This document shows positions 1 to 5,424 of a stretch of 5,424 nt of DNA, one piece after another. Numbering within the stretch: position 1 is the first letter of the stretch; each line of letters opens with the position of its first letter. The DNA is from an uncultured Collinsella sp. (GTDB lineage: Bacteria > Actinomycetota > Coriobacteriia > Coriobacteriales > Coriobacteriaceae). Position numbers and translations under genes: made by a program. The notes under the pieces were generated by a model. That model was not told where the DNA came from, ran no database searches, and saw nothing but the letters and a program-made list of their open reading frames with translations. The stretch covers positions 1 to 5,424 of the forward strand of contig URRJ01000118.1 of NCBI GenBank assembly GCA_900550205.1. The letters are read 5' to 3'.

Positions 1-1
1 C

Positions 2-751
2 CCCGCCACGGTGGAGCTCATCGCCAAGGCTGACGGCATCATTGCCGGCCTGGATGTGTTCGCCCGCACCTTTGAGCTGCTGGATCCGCAGAGCTCGGTG
101 CTCTTTGATGTTGCCGACGGTGACGAGGTGCACGCCGGCGACCACGTGGGCCAGGTGCGCGGCGACGCGCGCGTGCTGCTTTCGGGCGAGCGCGTGGCGC
201 TCAACTATCTGCAGCGTATGAGCGGTATCGCCACCTACACGCACAACATGGCAGCGGCGCTCGAGGGTACCAAAACCGTGCTTGTCGACACACGCAAGAC
301 CACACCGGGCATGCGCGTCTTCGAGAAGGCCGCGGTCGAGATCGGTGGCGGCAGCAACCACCGCTACAACCTGTCGACGGCCGTCATGCTCAAGGACAAC
401 CATATCGACGCCGCCGGTGGTGTGACGCGTGCGATCGAGATGGCACGCGCCCACGCATCGTTTACCACGACGGTCGAGATTGAGTGCGAGAACCTGGACA
501 TGGTACGCGAGGCCGTGGAGGCCGGTGCCGACATCATCATGCTCGACAACATGACCCACGATGACATGGCTGCTGCGATTGAGCTTATCGCCGGCCGCGC
601 CAGGACCGAGTGCTCGGGCAATGTGGATGCCAGCAATATCCGCGCCCTGGCCGATCTGGGCGTCGACTTTATTAGCTCGGGCGCGCTGACACACTCCGCC
701 CCGATCCTCGACCTCTCGCTTAAGCACCTGCGTCTGCTGGACGGTAAATAA
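2..751 (+). CDS. nadC: Quinolinate phosphoribosyltransferase (decarboxylating), 5'-truncated by window edge
   Basis: This cytoplasmic enzyme converts quinolinate and PRPP to nicotinate mononucleotide, CO2 and pyrophosphate, the step where de novo synthesis enters the NAD pathway. Family motifs are visible in order: the ATV...DGIIAGL segment of the N-terminal sandwich domain (from base 8), LNYLQRMSGIATYT, DTRKTTPG (287-310), GGGSNHR (344-364) and KDNHI (392-406), which line the quinolinate and PRPP site of the barrel. VEIE (473-484), SGNVDASN and ISSGALTHS (671-697) follow. The reading frame is open to the window start. The GTG at base 11 lies inside the conserved ATV motif, so it is not the start; by comparison with about 290-residue homologues, some 35-45 residues are missing upstream. 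The stop codon TAA overlaps the niaR start by one base (TAATG), so the two genes are probably one operon. The other nad genes may lie upstream, outside the window. Identification is firm. Confidence 0.95.
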   Translation, partial: PATVELIAKADGIIAGLDVFARTFELLDPQSSVLFDVADGDEVHAGDHVGQVRGDARVLLSGERVALNYLQRMSGIATYTHNMAAALEGTKTVLVDTRKTTPGMRVFEKAAVEIGGGSNHRYNLSTAVMLKDNHIDAAGGVTRAIEMARAHASFTTTVEIECENLDMVREAVEAGADIIMLDNMTHDDMAAAIELIAGRARTECSGNVDASNIRALADLGVDFISSGALTHSAPILDLSLKHLRLLDGK

Positions 752-1296
752 TGAACGCCCGCGAGCGCCGTCGTGCCATCATGGGCGTGCTCGAGGAAGC
801 CAGGGAGCCCGTTTCGGGCAGCGCACTTGCCCGCGAGGTTGGCGTGAGCCGTCAGGTCGTGGTTCAGGATATTGCCCTGTTGCGTGCCGATGGGCACGAT
901 GTCGTGGCAACCAACCGTGGTTATGTGCTGCAGGAGGCCCCCAGCAGCCCCGCCGTGCCCACGCGCTTGGTCAAGGTTCGCCATAGCGTGGAGCAGGCAG
1001 GCGATGAGCTCACGAGTATCGTCGACGCCGGCGGCGCCGTGCTCAACGTGATCGTCAATCACCGCGTGTACGGTAAGATCACGGCCGACCTGGACATCCG
1101 CAATCGTCGCGATGTTGAGCGCTACCTGCACGATATCGAGAGCGGCAAGAGCTTTCCACTACTAACGGTGACGAGCGGCTATCACTTCCATCGCATTGCG
1201 GCGGAGGATGAGCAAACCCTCGACGAGATCGAGGCCATGCTCAAGGAGAAGGGCTATCTGGCAGACCTAATGCCCTACGAGGACGATTTGTCCTAG
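751..1296 (+). CDS. niaR: NiaR-type transcriptional repressor of NAD biosynthesis (HTH + 3H domain)
   Basis: This is a DNA-binding repressor that, in characterised relatives, binds operators of niacin uptake and NAD synthesis genes when nicotinic acid is present. The 181 residues show an N-terminal winged helix (about 5-60) with SGSALAREVGVSRQVVVQDI around the recognition helix. A 3H domain (about 73-168) follows. His78, Glu86, His145 and His147 (in GYHFHRI) match the pattern and spacing of the metal ligands known from the Thermotoga maritima protein, and VNHRVYGKI carries the remaining conserved histidine. The length is typical of the family. The start at 751 is chosen because it overlaps the nadC stop and the HTH begins within a few residues. 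No strong Shine-Dalgarno is seen, which fits translational coupling to nadC. The regulator sits with a gene of its likely regulon. Its operator is not visible here and would be expected upstream of the operon. Confidence 0.92.
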   Translation: MNARERRRAIMGVLEEAREPVSGSALAREVGVSRQVVVQDIALLRADGHDVVATNRGYVLQEAPSSPAVPTRLVKVRHSVEQAGDELTSIVDAGGAVLNVIVNHRVYGKITADLDIRNRRDVERYLHDIESGKSFPLLTVTSGYHFHRIAAEDEQTLDEIEAMLKEKGYLADLMPYEDDLS

Positions 1297-1314
1297 CCCG
1301 ATACTGTCTTAATA

Positions 1315-1381
1315 AGTTGCGGTGAAATAGTTCCTAAAATCGGCACCTAAGCAATGAACCGGGAACTATTCCACCGCAACT
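1315..1381. repeat. Long imperfect inverted repeat downstream of niaR
   Basis: Two 20-base arms, AGTTGCGGTGAAATAGTTCC (1315-1334) and GGAACTATTCCACCGCAACT (1362-1381), are complementary at 19 of 20 positions; the single mismatch is A1325 against C1371. The intervening 27 bases contain no gene. There is no T-run after the right arm, so this does not look like an intrinsic terminator; a separate clear terminator follows 40 bases later. It could be a dispersed intergenic repeat, a remnant of a small non-autonomous element, or an mRNA 3'-end stabiliser for nadC-niaR. No target-site duplication was recognised. Confidence 0.75.
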
Positions 1382-1421
1382 GCCAAGGTAGCCCCGTCCC
1401 CAATTAGCTACCTATACAAAC

Positions 1422-1460
1422 AAAAGGAGGCCTCCGCGGCGATGCGGAGGCCTCCTTTTT
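1422..1460. terminator. Bidirectional rho-independent terminator between niaR and the ferredoxin gene
   Basis: The arms 1422-1437 and 1444-1459 are perfect 16-base complements (AAAAGGAGGCCTCCGC and its reverse complement) around a six-base loop GGCGAT. The stem has a GC-rich core and ends in TTTTT on the + strand, with a matching AAAA run on the other side, so it can end transcripts from both directions. Its position between the convergent niaR (+) and ferredoxin (-) genes fits this role. Confidence 0.92.
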
Positions 1461-1499
1461 GTGCACGGTGTACTTTTGAGTGTGCAGGTGGGGGAGTTG

Positions 1500-1685
1500 T
1501 TACTCCTCGACGATCTCGGTGATCGCGCCAGCGGGGCAAGCGTCCTGGCAAGCGCCACAGGCGACGCAGGAGTCCTCGTCAGCGACGGTAGCGACGTCCT
1601 GGAGCTCCAGAACGCCAGCGGGGCAGGAGTCGACGCAAACGCCACAAGCGATGCACTCGTCGGCATCAATTACGGGATGAGCCAT
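1500..1685 (-). CDS. Small 2[4Fe-4S] bacterial-type ferredoxin
   Basis: This is a soluble low-potential electron carrier of 61 residues. Two CxxCxxCxxxCP motifs are complete: Cys11, 14, 17, 21 (CIACGVCVDSCP) and Cys40, 43, 46, 50 (CVACGACQDACP). Each cluster is expected to be bound by three cysteines of one motif and the last cysteine of the other. The two halves are pseudo-symmetrical (each ends PAG followed by V or A) and the protein is strongly acidic, both typical of clostridial-type ferredoxins. The ATG at 1685 is chosen because the protein begins MAHPVID as in the family and an AGAGAGG ribosome site lies 8 bases upstream. An in-frame extension to 1751 has no family match. The gene is monocistronic: convergent with niaR across the shared terminator and divergent from dnaK. 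Partner enzymes are not encoded here; pyruvate:ferredoxin oxidoreductase or hydrogenase are usual ones in anaerobes. Confidence 0.95.
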   Translation of the reverse strand: MAHPVIDADECIACGVCVDSCPAGVLELQDVATVADEDSCVACGACQDACPAGAITEIVEE

Positions 1686-1693
1686 GGTAGTTT

Positions 1694-1700
1694 CCTCTCT
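1694..1700 (-). promoter_or_regulatory. Ribosome binding site that fixes the ferredoxin start
   Basis: On the - strand AGAGAGG lies 8 bases before the ATG at 1685. This supports the 61-residue reading over a longer in-frame one. Confidence 0.75.
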
Positions 1701-1746
1701 GTTGACCGACGCTACAGGCGATGCGCGCCGGTTTGATTCGGGCAAA

Positions 1747-1774
1747 AACATACCACGGGAGCGACCGTTTGCAA
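1747..1774 (-). promoter_or_regulatory. Candidate promoter for the ferredoxin gene
   Basis: Read on the - strand, TTGCAA (1774-1769) and TATGTT (1752-1747) are separated by 16 bases, a fair match to a housekeeping sigma-70-family -35/-10 pair. Transcription would start near 1740, giving a leader of roughly 55 bases. This is a match by eye only; a start site has not been measured. Confidence 0.45.
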
Positions 1775-1908
1775 TACCCTCTGGCCGGCATCTTCATACC
1801 GTTCGCCGAGTATGCCAAGGTTTACTAAAAAACGCGCAGGTGGGGCCGTTGAGCTGCGCAAATGTTAGCTAAAGGTGACTTGAAATATTGAGCTATTGAG
1901 CGCGCTTG

Positions 1909-2080
1909 CGGAAAGGGCATCCCGTTATTTGGTCGAAAAACGGGTCGCAGTTTCCGGTTGGGCCCGCTAGCGGAAACTGCGACCCGGTATCAGCTCTCAA
2001 AACGGGATATGGTTTCCGGTTGAGCTTTCAGACGGAAACTGCGACCCGGAATCCACGCTCAAACCGGGACGAGCTTTCCG
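1909..2080. repeat. Array of six alternating 16-bp half-sites CGGAAA-N6-CCCG
   Basis: Six 16-base units share CGGAAA at one end and CCCG at the other, with a variable six-base core. Forward copies are at 1909-1924, 1971-1986 and 2033-2048; reverse copies are at 1941-1956, 2003-2018 and 2065-2080. Orientation alternates strictly and start-to-start steps are 32, 30, 32, 30, 32, a 62-bp period. The copies at 1941 and 1971 form a perfect 16-bp inverted repeat with a 14-base loop. The 17 bases at 1971-1987 recur exactly at 2033-2049. The other neighbours pair only at their conserved ends. Spacers inside a pair are 14 bases (GTTGGGC..., GTTGAGC...) and those between pairs are 16 bases (two end in CTCAAA plus A or C). 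This could be a REP/REPIN-like cluster, a phased protein-binding array, or a chain of RNA hairpins. Repeat structure is certain; function is unknown. Confidence 0.88.
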
Positions 2081-2132
2081 CAAGGCAGCCCCAGGCACCC
2101 CCGGACCCAAACCTCAGCTATCTCTACATAGA

Positions 2133-2152
2133 TCTCGATAGATTTGTCGAGA
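2133..2152. repeat. Small palindrome upstream of dnaK
   Basis: TCTCGA (2133-2138) and TCGAGA (2147-2152) are perfect inverted arms around 8 bases. The size and spacing would suit a dimeric repressor operator, but it matches no operator I recognise and a chance palindrome of this length is quite possible. Confidence 0.4.
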
Positions 2153-2206
2153 ATTCAATCAACGCATCTACCTGCGCATTTGAGAACCTAAACTCTCAGC
2201 AATAAG

Positions 2207-2263
2207 AAATCTTATATGAATTGACTTAGATTTTGTATATTCCGGCCCATAAGGGGATACACT
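2207..2263 (+). promoter_or_regulatory. Probable dnaK promoter zone (AT-rich, exact boxes uncertain)
   Basis: The stretch turns sharply AT-rich before the chaperone operon. Possible boxes are TTGACT (2221-2226), TATATT (2236-2241), TTGTAT (2233-2238) and TACACT (2258-2263). None gives an ideal pair: TTGACT is only 9 bases from TATATT, and TTGTAT is 19 bases from TACACT. The inverted pair AAATCT (2207-2212) and AGATTT (2228-2233) surrounds the TTGACT box and could be an operator. No canonical CIRCE (TTAGCACTC-N9-GAGTGCTAA) or HAIR (CTTGAGT-N7-ACTCAAG) was found by eye. Confidence 0.35.
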
Positions 2264-2285
2264 ACATCCTGAAAGACAAGCCGAA

Positions 2286-2315
2286 GCGCCGCGCGGCAGA
2301 CCGCCGAGGCGGCGC
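2286..2315 (+). promoter_or_regulatory. GC-rich hairpin in the dnaK leader
   Basis: GCGCCGC (2286-2292) pairs with GCGGCGC (2309-2315). Inside, GCGG (2293-2296) can stack with CCGC (2301-2304) around the tetraloop CAGA, leaving a four-base bulge. The structure ends 13 bases before the AGAGGG ribosome site (2329-2334) and does not cover it. A role in mRNA stability is therefore more likely than a classic thermosensor; no T-run follows, so it is not a terminator. Confidence 0.5.
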
Positions 2316-2342
2316 GAACGCACAAGAGAGAGGGAATTTCTA

Positions 2343-4235
<1,893 letters not shown>

Positions 4236-4237
4236 TC

Positions 4238-5080
4238 ATGTCCGCCCGTAAAGCTCGCACGGAGGCGGCCGCCGCTGGCGCCGCCCCCGTTGACTCTGAG
4301 GAGAAGGACGTGAAGATTCCCGTAGAGGCCGTCGACGATACCGAGGCCAACGAGGCCCCGGCCGCCGAGGCTGCCGAGAACCAGGTAGAGGATTCCAACA
4401 AGGAGGCGACGATGACCGAGGACGAGATGGTGGAAGCCGCTATCCGCGCCGGTGAGGAAGCCGCCGACAACGACTTTAAGCTCAAGTTCGAGCAGGCCCA
4501 AAAGGAGCTTGCGGACGTGCGCAATGAGCTCGATGCTGCGGCAGAGGCTCAGAAGGCCGCCGAGGACAAGGCAAAGGACGCTACCGAGCGCACCGCCCGC
4601 CTGCAGGCCGACTGGGAGAACTTCCGTCGCCGCACCGCCAACGAGCGCATCGCCGAGCGCGAGCGCGCGACCGAGAAGCTTGTCACCGCGCTGTTGCCGG
4701 TGATCGACGATATCGAGCGCGCGATCGACCATGCCCGCAGCCAAGAGCTTTCCGACGACTTTAAGCAGTTCGTCGATGGCGTTGACGCGGTACATGCCAA
4801 GCTGCTCGATGTGTTTGCGCACGAGGGCGTTGAGCCCATCGACCCCAAGGGCGAGGCGTTCGATCCGCTCGAGCACCAGGCTGTGGGTCGCGTCGAGGAC
4901 GCATCGCAGTACGACGAGACCGTCAACGATGTGTACCAGAAGGGCTACCGCATGGCGGACCGCATCTTGCGTTCCGCGATGGTGACGGTGACCTACGGTG
5001 GCGAGAAGCGCCCCGCACCGGAGCCCGAAGCGGCGCCCGAGGATGCTGCGGCCGATACGGCCGAGAGCACCGAGGAGTAA
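4238..5080 (+). CDS. grpE: GrpE nucleotide exchange factor for DnaK
   Basis: GrpE acts as a dimer to release ADP from DnaK and can serve as a thermosensor in the chaperone cycle. Counting from the first ATG, the protein has 280 residues. Residues 1-60 are Ala/Glu-rich and look disordered. A long helical region follows (about 75-175; FKLKFEQAQKELADVRNEL, LQADWENFRRRT from 122, then VTALLPVIDDIERAI). The C-terminal beta domain carries the signature FDPLEHQAV (208-216) and NDVYQKGYRMADRILRSAMV (230-249), which contacts DnaK. The tail is acidic and low in complexity. The gene starts 2 bases after the dnaK stop with only a weak GAGG (4224-4227), suggesting coupling to dnaK. An ATG at 4412 with a near-perfect AAGGAGG 5 bases upstream would give 222 residues, closer to the usual GrpE length of about 200. 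Family assignment is firm; the start is uncertain. Confidence 0.95.
   Translation: MSARKARTEAAAAGAAPVDSEEKDVKIPVEAVDDTEANEAPAAEAAENQVEDSNKEATMTEDEMVEAAIRAGEEAADNDFKLKFEQAQKELADVRNELDAAAEAQKAAEDKAKDATERTARLQADWENFRRRTANERIAERERATEKLVTALLPVIDDIERAIDHARSQELSDDFKQFVDGVDAVHAKLLDVFAHEGVEPIDPKGEAFDPLEHQAVGRVEDASQYDETVNDVYQKGYRMADRILRSAMVTVTYGGEKRPAPEPEAAPEDAAADTAESTEE
4400..4414 (+). promoter_or_regulatory. Internal Shine-Dalgarno and ATG within grpE (alternative start)
   Basis: AAGGAGG (4400-4406) lies 5 bases before the in-frame ATG at 4412 (Met59 of the long form). It is a much better ribosome site than the one before the ATG at 4238. The same bases also read as codons Lys-Glu-Ala, which are common here, so a chance occurrence is possible. 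Confidence 0.45.
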
Positions 5081-5085
5081 TTGAG

Positions 5086-5116
5086 AAGGGCCCCGGGGCA
5101 ACACCCGGGGCCCTTT
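5086..5116 (+). terminator. GC-rich hairpin between grpE and dnaJ, weak terminator or processing site
   Basis: AAGGGCCCCGGG (5086-5097) pairs perfectly with CCCGGGGCCCTT (5104-5115) over 12 bp around the loop GCAACA. It starts 5 bases after the grpE stop. Only TTTC follows the GC stem, so the U-tract is short and termination is likely partial. dnaJ follows 73 bases later in the same direction, so read-through is plausible. The hairpin may lower dnaJ expression relative to dnaK-grpE or protect the 3' end of the dnaK-grpE message. Confidence 0.65.
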
Positions 5117-5188
5117 CTGGCCTAGTGCCATATGAAAGCATGGGCCGTCGTCTGCATGGACGGCGGACGTAACAGGAGAGGAGCTACG

Positions 5189-5424
5189 ATGGCTGCAGGC
5201 AAAACCTTCTATGACATCCTGGGCGTATCCAAGAGCGCCTCCGACAAAGAGATCAAGAGCGCGTTTCGCAAGCTCGCGCAAAAATATCACCCCGATGCCG
5301 GCGGCGACGAGGCCAAGTTCAAGGAGATCAGCGAGGCCTACGAGACGCTTTCGGACGAGAAGAAGCGCAAAGAGTACGACCAGATGCTCATGTTCGGCGG
5401 CATGCCGGGCGCGGGCGGCGCGTA
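5189..5424 (+). CDS. dnaJ: DnaJ-family co-chaperone (Hsp40), 3'-truncated by window edge
   Basis: J-domain proteins deliver substrates to DnaK and stimulate its ATPase. Seventy-eight codons are visible with no stop before the window end. The J domain spans about residues 6-67: FYDILGVSKSASDKEIKSAF, RKLAQKYHPD with the essential His34-Pro35-Asp36, then FKEISEAYETLSDEKKRKEYD. A Gly/Met-rich stretch from residue 69 (FGGMPGAGGA) looks like the start of a G/F linker. The loop after HPD (AGGDEA) is about four residues shorter than in E. coli DnaJ. AGGAGAGGAG (5174-5183) lies 5 bases before the ATG, a strong ribosome site. The leader also has a small stem, GCCGTC (5144-5149) with GACGGC (5159-5164). 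Position after dnaK-grpE supports the dnaJ call, but whether the zinc-finger domain is present cannot be seen. Confidence 0.92.
   Translation, partial: MAAGKTFYDILGVSKSASDKEIKSAFRKLAQKYHPDAGGDEAKFKEISEAYETLSDEKKRKEYDQMLMFGGMPGAGGA

Larger units (their letters stand above)
1686..2342. other. 657-bp divergent intergenic region between ferredoxin and dnaK
   Basis: No credible gene was found on either strand. Open frames here lack family-like sequence, and one of them (1906-2205) runs through the repeat array. Besides the separately listed elements, a few minor structures occur. There is a tandem TATTGAGC TATTGAGC at 1886-1901. A six-base inverted pair GCGCAG (1834-1839) and CTGCGC (1854-1859) flanks a 14-base loop. 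A direct ATAGAT pair lies at 2128-2133 and 2138-2143. Composition shifts from GC-rich over the array to AT-rich just before dnaK (about 2200-2241). Confidence 0.7.

Noticed and set aside
11..13. GTG at base 11 as the nadC start
   Set aside because: It falls inside the conserved ATV...DG motif of the N-terminal domain and the frame stays open to the window edge, so the gene begins upstream.
364..1131. 255-codon open frame antisense to nadC and niaR
   Set aside because: It covers the conserved parts of two recognised genes and shows no protein family features of its own.
1686..1751. In-frame N-terminal extension of the ferredoxin
   Set aside because: The 22 extra residues are not ferredoxin-like, and a good ribosome site sits just before the internal ATG at 1685.
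1909..2080. CRISPR array as an explanation for the regular repeats
   Set aside because: Units alternate in orientation, are only 16 bp with a variable core, and are separated by 14-16 bp spacers. CRISPR repeats are direct, longer and near-identical with spacers of about 30 bp. No cas gene is present.
1906..2205. 99-codon open frame on the + strand before dnaK
   Set aside because: It is built from the inverted-repeat array and the AT-rich leader, has no ribosome site, and reads as compositionally odd sequence without motifs.
5131..5136. TATGAA as a -10 box for a separate dnaJ promoter
   Set aside because: No acceptable -35 box lies 16-18 bases upstream, where the hairpin and GC-rich sequence occur.

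Overview
The window looks like chromosomal core sequence from a high-GC, anaerobic actinobacterium. It best fits the class Coriobacteriia, perhaps a gut genus such as Collinsella. That placement is an inference from three things: the dnaK-grpE-dnaJ gene order, a 3H-domain NiaR repressor joined to nadC, and a small 2[4Fe-4S] ferredoxin. The genus could not be checked.

Left part (1-1296, + strand): the 3' portion of nadC (quinolinate phosphoribosyltransferase, 5' end outside the window) overlaps by one base with niaR, the niacin-responsive repressor of NAD synthesis. Enzyme and regulator are therefore probably co-transcribed and translationally coupled.

Middle (1297-2342): a long imperfect inverted repeat (1315-1381) is followed by a strong bidirectional terminator (1422-1460). 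The terminator separates niaR from a convergent 61-residue ferredoxin gene on the - strand (1500-1685). Between the ferredoxin and dnaK lies a 657-bp divergent intergenic region with no credible gene. It holds a candidate ferredoxin promoter, a strikingly regular array of six alternating half-sites CGGAAA-N6-CCCG (1909-2080), a small palindrome (2133-2152), an AT-rich probable dnaK promoter zone, and a GC-rich leader hairpin.

Right part (2343-5424, + strand): dnaK (630 aa) and grpE (280 aa as the longest reading) are 2 bases apart. A GC-rich hairpin follows, then dnaJ, which is cut by the window edge after its J domain. Together these encode the Hsp70 chaperone cycle: DnaJ delivers substrates and triggers ATP hydrolysis by DnaK, and GrpE releases ADP.

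The genes are ordinary. The main signal not explained by known features is the phased half-site array upstream of dnaK. Secondary points are an internal ribosome binding site in grpE, the hairpin inside the chaperone operon, and the absence of an obvious CIRCE or HAIR operator before dnaK.
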